A DNA stretch of 64,000 nt from positions 1-64,000 of the forward strand of contig JAIPJT010000004.1 of the NCBI GenBank assembly GCA_021733985.1, given 5' to 3'. Source of the stretch: Victivallales bacterium (GTDB taxonomy: Bacteria; Verrucomicrobiota; Lentisphaeria; Victivallales; GWF2-38-69). The notes under the pieces were generated by a model, which had not been told where the DNA came from, made no database searches, and worked only from the letters and a program-made list of their open reading frames with translations. Positions 1-8,518 of this stretch are shown here, one piece after another. Each line of letters starts with the position of its first letter. Position 1 is the first letter of the stretch. A program made the position numbers and the translations under genes.

Positions 1-344
1 AGCTGATCACGTCATTCGACACGACAAGAGCTTGAACTCCAACATTTTGATTTTTAATCGCACCAAAAAAATCTTCGTTTAAAAAATAACGATAAAAGTC
101 TAATTATAAAGCCTATAGATGTTTTCGTTCAATCACTATTTAAAAAAAACACTCTTTAATTTATGCAAATGATATAGGGTGTTTGATCAGAAAAACGGAT
201 AGGGTTAAGAGCAGGATTACGATCAGGATCAGGATCAAGATTAAGATCAAGATTAGGATTAGGATTAGGATTAGGATTAAGATTGTTGATTTTGGGGCAG
301 TTTCCTGAAATTATAGATTTACTAAAATTAAGAGAAAGAATAGT
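1..344. other. left-edge intergenic region
   Basis: This stretch has no convincing gene. On the minus strand the first 100 or so bases read without stops for about 35 codons toward the left edge, but there is no ATG and a stop lies just upstream, so it is at most a degenerate fragment. The right part holds the hexanucleotide tandem repeat described separately. No clear promoter for the acyltransferase gene could be singled out. Confidence 0.5.
215..280 (+). repeat. hexanucleotide tandem repeat (GATYAR)n
   Basis: Eleven consecutive six-base units follow the pattern GATTAC, GATCAG, GATCAG, GATCAA, GATTAA, GATCAA, then four identical GATTAG units and GATTAA. The left units are more diverged than the right ones, as expected for a slippage-generated array that has aged at one end. 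It lies about 65 bases upstream of the acyltransferase start and could alter promoter spacing if the copy number varies. Confidence 0.85.
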
Positions 345-1241
345 ATGGGTAAAAAAGACAGTTCATCCAGGAAAAGAGGAAACAGGATCGGGTTAGGATT
401 TTTTAAATTTCTAATTCGTACTATGGGAATAAATTCAGCATATTCATTTCTGAAGGTCGTGACATTATATTATTTGCTGTTTGACCGTGAAGCAGTAACA
501 AATGCTGAAGCTTATATGAAAAGGAGGTTTCCTGACTCCTCAAAATTTAATATTTACAGGCACATATACAAATTATTCATAAGCCAGGGAAAGCAGCTTG
601 TAGACAGGTACGTTTACCAGGCAAAACCGGATTTTTTTGAATTTACCGAACACCATGAAGATGGTTTTTATGACATGCTGCAGAAAAATAAAGGTTTTAT
701 TATATTAACTTCGCACTTCGGCAACTGGCAGATAGGCCTTGGGAAACTCAAGCTTTTAAAATCAAAAAAACTTAATATTCTGATGAAAAAAGAAATTAAT
801 GATTCTGTAGAGAAGACATTCAGCTATCACGATAATACAGCAACATTTAAAGTTGTATTTTCTGATGAGGAGTTCGGCGGAATCCTGGAGCTTACTAAGG
901 CACTGCAAAACGGAGAAGCCGTTTCTGTTATGGGAGACAGAGCTTACGGTTCAAAAACACTTAAAGCTGAATTTTTAAATGAAACTGCGGTTTTCCCTGT
1001 TACTCCTTATTACCTGGCTACTACGGTAAAATGTCCTATTATTTTTCTTTATGTGATAAAAAGTGCGCCTAGGAAATATGATGTATACATGAAAAAAGTT
1101 GATGCAGCTGATTATATAAAGTCTGAACACAAAAAGGAAAACATTAAGCTGCTGCTGAATGAATATATTAAAGAGCTTGAGGGTTTTATAAAAAAATACC
1201 CTTATCAGTGTTTCATTTTTAAAGATATTTGGAAATTCTGA
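345..1241 (+). CDS. lysophospholipid / lipid A-type acyltransferase (LpxL/HtrB-like)
   Basis: The 298-residue protein matches the LpxL/HtrB lysophospholipid acyltransferase family. It shows the HFGNWQ version of the catalytic HX4(D/E)-type block at residues 124-129 and a GDRAYG block near residue 200, both expected in this family. Such enzymes transfer acyl chains from acyl-ACP to a lipid acceptor at the cytoplasmic membrane. The ATG at 345 has only a weak purine-rich upstream region. The acyl carrier protein and two ketosynthase-type genes follow on the same strand, so it more likely loads the product of this small acyl-assembly cluster onto a lipid (inference, by analogy with aryl polyene clusters) than acts as a housekeeping lipid A enzyme. 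Confidence 0.8.
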   Translation: MGKKDSSSRKRGNRIGLGFFKFLIRTMGINSAYSFLKVVTLYYLLFDREAVTNAEAYMKRRFPDSSKFNIYRHIYKLFISQGKQLVDRYVYQAKPDFFEFTEHHEDGFYDMLQKNKGFIILTSHFGNWQIGLGKLKLLKSKKLNILMKKEINDSVEKTFSYHDNTATFKVVFSDEEFGGILELTKALQNGEAVSVMGDRAYGSKTLKAEFLNETAVFPVTPYYLATTVKCPIIFLYVIKSAPRKYDVYMKKVDAADYIKSEHKKENIKLLLNEYIKELEGFIKKYPYQCFIFKDIWKF

Positions 1242-1300
1242 CAATGTAAGATATATTTTATAAAATTTAGAAATAATTATTATAAAATATAGGTTTTTTT

Positions 1301-1576
1301 ATGAGCAATGTAAATGAATTGGATGAACTGAGGGAACAGCTTAAAAAACTGATTGTTGAAGCACTTTCTCTTGAAGATATTGAACCGGATGAAATCGCTG
1401 ATGATGAGGCGCTCTTCGGGTCCGGGCTCGGGCTCGATTCACTGGATGCTGTAGAAATTTATGTTATGCTTCAGCGAAATTTCGGAATTGAAATTAAAAA
1501 TACTTCTGATGCGAAGAACATATTTTATTCTATAGATTCTTTGGCTAAGTATGTACAGAAACACAGGAAGAAATAG
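1301..1576 (+). CDS. acyl carrier protein
   Basis: A 91-residue acidic protein with the phosphopantetheine attachment motif GLDSLDAVE; Ser47 is the predicted carrier serine. It is a dedicated carrier protein rather than the housekeeping AcpP, judging from its place between an acyltransferase and a ketosynthase and its divergent sequence with a Lys/Arg-rich tail. It would present growing acyl chains to the ketosynthase pair and hand the product to the acyltransferase. It lies 59 bases after the acyltransferase stop. Confidence 0.9.
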   Translation: MSNVNELDELREQLKKLIVEALSLEDIEPDEIADDEALFGSGLGLDSLDAVEIYVMLQRNFGIEIKNTSDAKNIFYSIDSLAKYVQKHRKK

Positions 1577-1634
1577 ACTGCTGCAGTTAATTGCAGTATC
1601 TATACGATTATGAAAAGAACAGGGGTCAATTTAT

Positions 1635-2804
1635 ATGAAAGTTGTTGTTTCCGGATACGGAGTAATTTCAGGGATAGGCAAAGACATCGGGGAAACCCTT
1701 AAAAATTTTTCTCCTGCTGAAATTGAACCTGAAGCGGTAACAGTTTTTGATTCTGAACTTAAGAACCCTGTTTTTGAAGTTAAAGAGTGGCCTGCTGAAA
1801 AATATTCAACCGGTCAGAGGAGTGCTTCTCTCCTGTTTCATGCCTTAGGTGAGGCACTAACATCAGCCGGACTGAAGCGGGATTTAAAAAAATACAGAAT
1901 TGGTATATGTATCGGAACTACTGTAGCATGTCAGTTAAATGATATTGGGTTTTATGAAAATTATAAAAAAAATGGTTTAATTGACAACAATTCTCTAAAT
2001 CGATATTTAAACGGAAATCTTGCGGAATTAATTAAAGTTAGGTATGGTTTATCCGGTCCTGCTTTGACTGTTGTAAATGCCTGTACATCCGGGGCCGATG
2101 CGATCGGCACTGCTTCTTTATGGATAAAAAGCGGGTTATGTGATATTGCAATTGCCGGAGGGGCTGATGAAATAAACAAAGTGCCGCTTGCCGGTTTTGC
2201 TTCTTTGAATAATATGAGTGAAGAAAGGTGCCGACCGTTTGACAAAAACAGAGCCGGGCTTAATGTCGGGGAAGGCTCGGGTGTTGTTATCCTGGAAACT
2301 GAAGATCACATAAAAAAACGAAACTGTCATTCGGATATTGTCCTTTCCGGTTATTCAACAGCTACGGACGCCTACCATCTTACCGCACCGTCCCCTGAGG
2401 GCACGGGCCTTAAAAAAGCCGTTAGGAATTCAATGAAGGAAGCCTCTGTAACCGGTGATGAAATAGCTTTTGTTAATGCTCATGGCACTGCAACGAGAGA
2501 TAATGACCTTATAGAAGGACAGGTTATCGGAGAACTCATCGGTAAAAAGATTAAATTTCTTTCAACAAAAGGGTATACAGGTCATACGTTAGGGGCAGCA
2601 GGAGGTATTGAAGCCGTATTTACAATTCTGGGCTTAAAGAAAAAATGGATTCCGAAAAGTCACGGTTTCAGGGATTTTGACGAAGAAATTGGGATTTCTC
2701 CGGTGACAGAAAGAACAGAAATAGAAAAAAATGCGGCTATGTCAACTTCTTTAGCTTTCGGAGGTAATAACACTGTACTGATCTTTAAGAGACAGGAGAA
2801 TTAA
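1635..2804 (+). CDS. beta-ketoacyl-ACP synthase (active ketosynthase, FabF-like)
   Basis: A 389-residue condensing enzyme of the thiolase fold. The full Cys-His-His triad is visible: Cys150 in NACTSG, His283 in NAHGTAT and His317 in GYTGHTLGAAG. It should catalyse decarboxylative Claisen condensation of acyl and malonyl units carried by ACP. AGGGG lies 10 bases before the ATG. The gene ends one base before the next, KS-like gene, so the two are almost certainly translated together and probably form a heterodimer like KS-alpha/KS-beta in type II PKS and aryl polyene systems. Confidence 0.9.
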   Translation: MKVVVSGYGVISGIGKDIGETLKNFSPAEIEPEAVTVFDSELKNPVFEVKEWPAEKYSTGQRSASLLFHALGEALTSAGLKRDLKKYRIGICIGTTVACQLNDIGFYENYKKNGLIDNNSLNRYLNGNLAELIKVRYGLSGPALTVVNACTSGADAIGTASLWIKSGLCDIAIAGGADEINKVPLAGFASLNNMSEERCRPFDKNRAGLNVGEGSGVVILETEDHIKKRNCHSDIVLSGYSTATDAYHLTAPSPEGTGLKKAVRNSMKEASVTGDEIAFVNAHGTATRDNDLIEGQVIGELIGKKIKFLSTKGYTGHTLGAAGGIEAVFTILGLKKKWIPKSHGFRDFDEEIGISPVTERTEIEKNAAMSTSLAFGGNNTVLIFKRQEN

Positions 2805-2805
2805 A

Positions 2806-3825
2806 ATGACTATGTATATTTCCGGTCTTGGGATGCTCGGGATTTTCGGAAAAGGCAGAGATGAGCTTATAAAGGCCGTTAAAGACAGCCGTACTACAGA
2901 ATCCTATGAAAAATTAAATGTGGACCTGAAAGCTGCTAAAAATAAAAAACTTTCCTCTAAAATGAGGCGTGCGGACCGTTTTACAAAAATGGCCGTTTAC
3001 TCTGTCGGCGATGCTGTCGAGAATCATGAAACAGAAGAATTTAACCTACGGGAAACAGGCGTGATTTTAACAACTGCTTTTGGCCCCCACAATACTACTT
3101 TCGGTTTTCTTGATGAACTTATTACATATGGCGAAAAAAATGTTTCGCCTATCAAATTTTCTCATTCTGTACACAATGCCGCCGCTTCATATATTGCACA
3201 GATCTTTAACATTAAAGGCCCTGTCACTACAGTTGCACAATATAAATTTCCTGTAGTTCACGCAATTACTCTTGCGAGGAGCTGGTTAGAAAATAAATTA
3301 TGTGAGAACGTACTGGTCTGCAGTGTAGAGGAAAAGGGAAATGTATTTGATGCTGCTGTGAATCAAAAACTGAAAATTTCTGATAATAACAGACTGAAAC
3401 CTATTAATTTTTCAGAAGCCGGAAAAGCAGTTCCTGCAGAAGGAGCGGTAAGCTTTTTATTGACTTCAGCGAAAATAAAAAGTTCCTGCTGCAGAATCTC
3501 TCAGTGCGGTTTCAACAGTTGTGATTTTTTAAGTACTGACTGCTACATCGCAGGTGCCGACGGTATACCCCCTGATCAAACCTTTTACAAGAAAATAACC
3601 AGTAATCCAAAGCCTGTGTGTGTGTTCTCTCCTGTTTACGGAAGTATAATGACAGGTACTGCTTTTGATATCGGGATAGCTGTTTTAATACTGAATAATT
3701 ATTGCGGCTATAATGATTATATTGTGAATCAGGCTGCATCTTCCTGTCTGCAGCCTAAAAAGATTACCTGCGTTAAATCAGACTGCTGTAACGATTTTGC
3801 AGCAGTCAGCCTGGAAACTCTTTAA
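2806..3825 (+). CDS. chain-length-factor-like ketosynthase homologue (Cys to Gln)
   Basis: A 339-residue ketosynthase homologue, shorter than the usual 400 or so residues. At the position of the active cysteine (NACTSG in the upstream partner) it has Gln145 within TTVAQYKFP, and neither catalytic His motif is recognisable in the C-terminal half. A Cys to Gln substitution is the hallmark of chain length factors (KS-beta) in type II PKS. It starts one base after the partner ketosynthase stop, with AGGAG upstream. The likely role is non-condensing partner of the preceding enzyme that sets chain length or stabilises the dimer (inference). The C-terminal third is rich in Cys and diverged. Confidence 0.75.
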   Translation: MTMYISGLGMLGIFGKGRDELIKAVKDSRTTESYEKLNVDLKAAKNKKLSSKMRRADRFTKMAVYSVGDAVENHETEEFNLRETGVILTTAFGPHNTTFGFLDELITYGEKNVSPIKFSHSVHNAAASYIAQIFNIKGPVTTVAQYKFPVVHAITLARSWLENKLCENVLVCSVEEKGNVFDAAVNQKLKISDNNRLKPINFSEAGKAVPAEGAVSFLLTSAKIKSSCCRISQCGFNSCDFLSTDCYIAGADGIPPDQTFYKKITSNPKPVCVFSPVYGSIMTGTAFDIGIAVLILNNYCGYNDYIVNQAASSCLQPKKITCVKSDCCNDFAAVSLETL

Positions 3826-3845
3826 CCTGAAAACTGCATGCTACA

Positions 3846-3889
3846 CGATTACAAAAGCATAGTTCTTAATTCAACGACATTGACATGTT
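3846..3889. repeat. fragment of dispersed intergenic repeat
   Basis: The segment between the convergent ketosynthase and HTH-PAS genes contains cttaattcaacgacattgac. Nearly the same string occurs at 13308-13330 (cttaattcaacggcattgac) and, inverted, at 13140-13163. This marks it as a piece of the mosaic repeat family described in the findings. Confidence 0.5.
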
Positions 3890-3909
3890 ATACACTCTGC
3901 TATTGATTT

Positions 3910-5469
3910 TTAGACAGGCTTAGCTATTCCGTGGAAAATAATGTTTGTTCCTGGCATTTTCTGCCTGGATAATGAAGTCCTTATATTTAATAAAGTGCCG
4001 TTTCCCTTTTTTATTTTCAGCTTTATTTTTCTGTTTGAAGCTTTGTCAAAAAATCTTTTATTCATTATTCTGTGATACCTTTTTTCTATTATGTGAAAAG
4101 GCGTTTTTTTTTCCTTGTTAATATGTGAGTCCTTAAAATGTTCTTTAAGAGTAACAAGCTTGCGATTATAATTAATAAAATCCGAGATAGAATGTCCGGT
4201 TATTTCCTCAAAATTTTTGCTCAGATATGTAAACTGAAGTTGGTTTTCTCCGGTGAACTCTGCAGTCCATGCAATAGAATTTGTTCTGCCGGAGAGTTCA
4301 TCCATCAGTTTTTCATAGGCCGCGGAATTACTTTCTTTCTGTTTTTCTTTATTGTATAAGAAAGTACATCCTATTGTATATAAAGAGCTTCCTATTTTTA
4401 CACCGCTCTTTATAGCCTTTACCCATCTTGTGCCATATTTGCTGCTGATAAACCTGTAGATCTTATTAGTCATTATAAAAGGGTTTCGGTAAATATTATC
4501 ATCAATTCCTTCTTCATCCATTTCTTTATCCATCTGTCCTACATCTTCAGGATGCCTCTTGCCGTTCCTTAAGTAATCGAGCTGTTCATTCCTCTTGGCT
4601 TTCATGTCTTCTGAATAAAATTCAAGCATACTTTCCCCGGAAACATCAAAAAGGGTTTTACCGTCTTTCCAGACCGAAACATTAAAACCCGGACCTGTTT
4701 CCAGCAGTATATGTAAAATCTTACTAATCTCTTCAGCCTGTTTTCTATCAGTTATGTCAACAAAAGTACCCACGATTCCGGCTATCCTGTTTTCAGTATC
4801 GAATATGGGTAATTTTGAAATTATACCCCACTTCTTTTTTCTTGTACCCGGAATATATGATTCAGAGTTTTCTACAGGGATTCCGGTATTAGTAACATAT
4901 TGGTCTTGCTGATGGTTCTCTGCTGCCTCTTTTCTGTTAAAAAAATCAAAGTCGTTTTTATTGTTCACGTTGAAATCTGAACTTAAGCTCAGATTATTCA
5001 AAAATGAATTGTTTGCCGTTATGTAATTTAAATTCTTGTCTTTAATGTAAAATATTGTAGGCATGGATTTTAAAAGTGCATTTATAATTGTTGTTGCCTG
5101 TGTTAATTTTTCCTCCAGCTTTAATATCTCCCTGTTTATCAGGCTGAACTCCCTTTTCTGAACTTCCTTGTCCGCGCTGCCGAGCAGATACCAAGAATCA
5201 ATGGATTCAGATAAGTTGCTGGTTGATTTAGTGACTGTTTCTTCAAGGTCAGATATTTTTGTAACAGAAACATTTAAGGCCTCTGCTAAATTTCTAATGT
5301 TTTTCTCTCCAGGCGCGTAACGTTTTTTTTTCCATGCCCAGAAGGTAGTACGGTTTATATTTATCAAACTGCAGAGACCGGTTACGGAAAGGCCCCGTTC
5401 CTTCCGCAATGTATCGATTTGTTTGAAATTTATATTCACAATTGACCATTTGTTAACCATTGACAACAT
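3910..5469 (-). CDS. HTH-PAS one-component regulator (paralogue A)
   Basis: The 519-residue protein begins with an XRE/Cro-type helix-turn-helix (about residues 15-70; LRKERGLSV...NRTTFWAWKK), followed by a coiled linker and a PAS domain (about 125-245) with the FYIKDKNLNYITANN core and the motif PGTRKKKWGIISK. A second, diverged PAS-like segment (about 250-370) and a third (about 385-510) follow. There is no kinase, membrane segment or effector domain, so it is a soluble ligand- or redox-sensing transcription factor. Two paralogues in the window (22046 and 35530) share the same order and motif. It is divergent from the pantothenate operon and convergent with the ketosynthase cluster. The ATG at 5460 is an equally possible start. 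Confidence 0.75.
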   Translation of the reverse strand: MLSMVNKWSIVNINFKQIDTLRKERGLSVTGLCSLININRTTFWAWKKKRYAPGEKNIRNLAEALNVSVTKISDLEETVTKSTSNLSESIDSWYLLGSADKEVQKREFSLINREILKLEEKLTQATTIINALLKSMPTIFYIKDKNLNYITANNSFLNNLSLSSDFNVNNKNDFDFFNRKEAAENHQQDQYVTNTGIPVENSESYIPGTRKKKWGIISKLPIFDTENRIAGIVGTFVDITDRKQAEEISKILHILLETGPGFNVSVWKDGKTLFDVSGESMLEFYSEDMKAKRNEQLDYLRNGKRHPEDVGQMDKEMDEEGIDDNIYRNPFIMTNKIYRFISSKYGTRWVKAIKSGVKIGSSLYTIGCTFLYNKEKQKESNSAAYEKLMDELSGRTNSIAWTAEFTGENQLQFTYLSKNFEEITGHSISDFINYNRKLVTLKEHFKDSHINKEKKTPFHIIEKRYHRIMNKRFFDKASNRKIKLKIKKGNGTLLNIRTSLSRQKMPGTNIIFHGIAKPV

Positions 5470-5506
5470 ATAAGTTGAGTAAACACAACAATAATGTAAG
5501 ATTATT

Positions 5507-5522
5507 TTTTATTTAAATAAAA
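5507..5522. promoter_or_regulatory. 16-bp palindrome upstream of HTH-PAS regulator A
   Basis: TTTTATTTAAATAAAA is a perfect palindrome 37 bases upstream of the regulator start, in the gap shared with the pantothenate operon. It could be an autoregulatory operator. In AT-rich DNA such palindromes also arise by chance, so support is weak. Confidence 0.25.
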
Positions 5523-5681
5523 CAAGCAGATTTATAAATTTTATTAAATATTTTAAAGTTAAACCTTCAGTTCTTTTTGATAATTCACGTTAATCTGTGA
5601 GATCAGCGGATATGAAAAAGGAACTCTGTCCGCGGATTACGCTGATTTCCGCTAATAAAAAAAATAAAATCATCATTTACA

Positions 5682-6392
5682 ATGTCCTCTAAAATACAAT
5701 ATTTACTGATCGGCAACGGCAGGCTAGCGAAGCATCTTGTTAAATATCTGGATGACATGAATATTTCATTTATTCGCTGGTTCCGTGGATGTAAAGCTTA
5801 TCTGTGCGAAGCGGCAGCCGGAAAAGATAATATAATTCTGCTTGCTGTCTCAGATTCGGCAATAGAACCTTTTATCAAAAAAAACAGGAACATATTAAGG
5901 AACAAGACCATAGTCCATTTTTCAGGTGCTTTATATACACCTCTTGCATATGGCTGCCACCCGTTAATGACTTTTTCAGATAAGCTTTATGAAAAAGAAT
6001 TTTATCAGAGGATTTTGTTTACGCTTGATGAAGATGCTCCCGATTTCAATGAGCTTTTCCCTGAACTTGACAATCCTAATATAAAGATTTCATCTGATTC
6101 CAAAGCTAAATATCATTCGCTATGTGTCATGGCTAATAATTTCACTTCTCTGCTGTGGCGTAAATTTTTTGTTGAAATGAATGAAAGCTTTAATGCGGAC
6201 AGCTCATGGTTAATTCCGTTTCTTGAGCGCACTGCTCAAAATATAACAGAAGATTATAAAGGATGTCTTACAGGGCCACTGGCAAGAGGGGACTATGAAA
6301 CTGTTGAAATGAATATCAAAAGCCTTTCCGGGGACCCCTGGCAGAATGTATACAAAAGTTTTGTTGAAATATACCACAAAAAGGAAGAATAA
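5682..6392 (+). CDS. panG: DUF2520 / PanG-like ketopantoate reductase candidate
   Basis: A 236-residue protein with an N-terminal Rossmann start (YLLIGNGRLAKHL) and the C-terminal all-helical DUF2520-type region (KAKYHSLCVMANNF, GPLARGDYETV). This is the architecture of the PanG-type ketopantoate reductase described in Francisella, distinct from PanE. Its stop overlaps the panB start by one base (TAATG), and panC and panD follow, which is where the NADPH-dependent ketopantoate to pantoate step would be expected. No panE or ilvC is seen in the window. The function is inferred from family and context. No clear Shine-Dalgarno precedes the ATG. Confidence 0.7.
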   Translation: MSSKIQYLLIGNGRLAKHLVKYLDDMNISFIRWFRGCKAYLCEAAAGKDNIILLAVSDSAIEPFIKKNRNILRNKTIVHFSGALYTPLAYGCHPLMTFSDKLYEKEFYQRILFTLDEDAPDFNELFPELDNPNIKISSDSKAKYHSLCVMANNFTSLLWRKFFVEMNESFNADSSWLIPFLERTAQNITEDYKGCLTGPLARGDYETVEMNIKSLSGDPWQNVYKSFVEIYHKKEE

Positions 6393-7180
6393 TGAAGATT
6401 AATGAATTTATACAAAGGAAGCAGTCAGGACAGAAAATATCCATGATTACCTGTTATGATTATACTTTTGCCGGCATTATTAACGAAACTGATATTGACA
6501 GTGTCTTAGTCGGCGATAGCGGTACAATGATTATGCACGGTTCAAAAACAACGACAGAAGCAACTGTGGATGAGATCAGTTTTATGATTAAAGGTGTTTC
6601 AAGGGCAATTGATAATAATAAAGTTATCGTTGGTGATATGCCTTTTCTGTCATACCGGAAAGGGCTGAAATTTGCGATGAATACAGTGGACGCATTTGTC
6701 AGGTCCGGCGCTAATATTGTGAAGCTTGAAGGTGTTGAGGGAAATCAGAAAATTATAAAGCATATAATAGGATCCGGCGTACCGGTAATGGGGCATATTG
6801 GATTAACTCCGCAGTCAATAAATGCGCTCGGCGGCTATTTTGTGCAGGGAAAACTTGAGAAGGATGCTGAAAAGTTGCTTGAACAGGCAAAGGAATTATC
6901 AGATTTAGGCTGCTGTTCGATTGTTCTTGAATGTGTACCTTCAGAACTGGCCCGCATCGTTACCGAAACGGTTGATATACCTACTGTAGGTATTGGAGCA
7001 GGCCCTAATACCGACGGACAGGTCTTAGTGCTACAGGACATGCTGGGAATGTTTAAAGATTTAAAACCGAGATTTGTAAGACGTTACCTGGATGGATTTC
7101 AACTGGTTAAGGACGCTTTAAATCATTATCACAGAGAAGTAGCAGAGTCGGTTTTCCCTGATTCTAAAGAAAGTTTTTAA
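6392..7180 (+). CDS. panB: 3-methyl-2-oxobutanoate hydroxymethyltransferase
   Basis: A 262-residue protein matching PanB over its full length. It makes ketopantoate from 2-oxoisovalerate and methylenetetrahydrofolate, the first committed step of pantothenate synthesis. Family blocks seen include ITCYDYTFA, SVLVGDSGTM (with the metal-binding Asp), GANIVKLEG, GHIGLTPQS and PTVGIGAGPNTDGQVLV. The start overlaps the preceding stop by one base, and panC begins three bases after its stop, indicating a tightly coupled operon. Confidence 0.97.
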   Translation: MKINEFIQRKQSGQKISMITCYDYTFAGIINETDIDSVLVGDSGTMIMHGSKTTTEATVDEISFMIKGVSRAIDNNKVIVGDMPFLSYRKGLKFAMNTVDAFVRSGANIVKLEGVEGNQKIIKHIIGSGVPVMGHIGLTPQSINALGGYFVQGKLEKDAEKLLEQAKELSDLGCCSIVLECVPSELARIVTETVDIPTVGIGAGPNTDGQVLVLQDMLGMFKDLKPRFVRRYLDGFQLVKDALNHYHREVAESVFPDSKESF

Positions 7181-7183
7181 ATT

Positions 7184-7942
7184 ATGAAAATATACAAAAA
7201 TATATATGAATGGCAGAATACAAGGCGAACTATCCCTAACGATAAAAAATTGGGAGTAGTACCTACAATGGGTGCTTTACACGAAGGACATTTAAGCCTT
7301 ATTAAACAAAGTAAAGCTGAAAATGACTTTACTTTAGTGACCATTTTTTTAAACCCGACTCAGTTTAATAATAAAGAGGACTTAGTTAATTATCCTGCCA
7401 CCTGGAACGTTGATGTTAAACTCTTGAAAAATTTGAAGACAGATTATCTCCTGGCGCCCGATTTTAAACAGATATATCCTGATAATTATAATTTTACGAT
7501 AAAGGAAAACAAGCTAAGTAAAATTTTGTGCGGCTCAGCGCGTCCCGGACATTTTGACGGCGTCCTGACAGTTGTAATGAAACTTTTGATGTTGGCGGAT
7601 GCTGACAGGGCATACTTCGGAGAGAAGGATTTTCAGCAGTTACTGCTTGTGAAAAAGATGGCTGAAGCCTTTTTTGTGAAAACTGAAATAGTTCCGTGTC
7701 CGACTATCAGAGAAAAAGACGGCCTGGCATTGAGTTCAAGAAACAGGCGGCTTTCCTCAGAAGGAAGGAAAAAAGCTTCTGAATATGCCCGTATTATCAA
7801 GCAGAAAAAAAATCGATCAGAAATACGGGAAGAACTTGAAATGAACAATATAAAAGTGGATTACCTGGAAGAGTTTTTCGGCAGAAGGTTTGCTGCCGTA
7901 TTTATAGACAACATCAGACTTATAGATAATTTTAAATTATAA
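7184..7942 (+). CDS. panC: pantoate--beta-alanine ligase
   Basis: A 252-residue nucleotidyltransferase-fold ligase that joins pantoate and beta-alanine using ATP. The HIGH-like block [14 protein letters not shown], the NPTQF block, [10 protein letters not shown] and [10 protein letters not shown] are all present. The protein is about 30 residues shorter than typical PanC (about 280); the shortening lies in the C-terminal helical lid after the SSRN block, while the terminal RLIDN motif remains. It therefore looks like a compact but intact enzyme. It sits between panB and panD. Confidence 0.96.
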   Translation: MKIYKNIYEWQNTRRTIPNDKKLGVVPTMGALHEGHLSLIKQSKAENDFTLVTIFLNPTQFNNKEDLVNYPATWNVDVKLLKNLKTDYLLAPDFKQIYPDNYNFTIKENKLSKILCGSARPGHFDGVLTVVMKLLMLADADRAYFGEKDFQQLLLVKKMAEAFFVKTEIVPCPTIREKDGLALSSRNRRLSSEGRKKASEYARIIKQKKNRSEIREELEMNNIKVDYLEEFFGRRFAAVFIDNIRLIDNFKL

Positions 7943-7953
7943 AGGAATATCCT

Positions 7954-8319
7954 ATGAAAAGAACAATGCTGAAATCCAAAATTCACATGGCTACCGTAAC
8001 GGAGGCGAATTTAGAATATCACGGATCAATTAGTATCTGTCCCGATTTGTATGAAAAAGCAGATATGCTGCCCTTCGAGAAGGTGGATATTTACAACTGC
8101 AATAACGGAAATCGATTTTCAACTTATGTAATTCCGGGAAAAAAAGGTGAGATTTGTTTAAACGGTGCAGCGGCAAGGCTTGTAGCACCCGGTGATAAAG
8201 TAATTATTGCATCTTATGCTGAATATGAACAGGGAGAATTAAAAAACTTCAAGCCTGAGCTGGTTTTTGTTGATAAAAATAACGAAATTTCAGAGGTCAG
8301 ACACCAGTATATAACTTAA
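7954..8319 (+). CDS. panD: aspartate 1-decarboxylase (proenzyme)
   Basis: A 121-residue pyruvoyl-dependent decarboxylase that makes beta-alanine from aspartate for PanC. The self-processing Gly-Ser site is visible in EYHGSISI near residue 24, along with the family block [21 protein letters not shown] lies just upstream of the ATG, 11 bases after the panC stop. It completes a four-gene pantothenate operon. Confidence 0.96.
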   Translation: MKRTMLKSKIHMATVTEANLEYHGSISICPDLYEKADMLPFEKVDIYNCNNGNRFSTYVIPGKKGEICLNGAAARLVAPGDKVIIASYAEYEQGELKNFKPELVFVDKNNEISEVRHQYIT

Positions 8320-8518
8320 AGTACACAAAAGCCGATTTAATTTATTTATCCATCTCACTTTACGGTATGACCTGTAACCAATGATAAGGACGAAAATTAG
8401 CGATAAAAATATATTGAAATCATCCGGGATACAAGTAACCTTTTTAAAGTAACTTCTTCTTGTATCTGATATTTAAAAAAAAATTAATGAGTACATCTGT
8501 GTTGAATAATCTGCTTAT

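Noticed and set aside
1-100. Open minus-strand frame at the left edge resembling a coding end
   Set aside because: No start codon is available and an in-frame stop lies upstream; too short to support a gene call.
5583-5662. Possible hairpin with atcagcgga ... tccgcggattacgctgattt upstream of the pantothenate operon
   Set aside because: Resembles a degenerate palindromic repeat, but the arms are too mismatched and no second copy was found in the window, so it was not called as a repeat or riboswitch.
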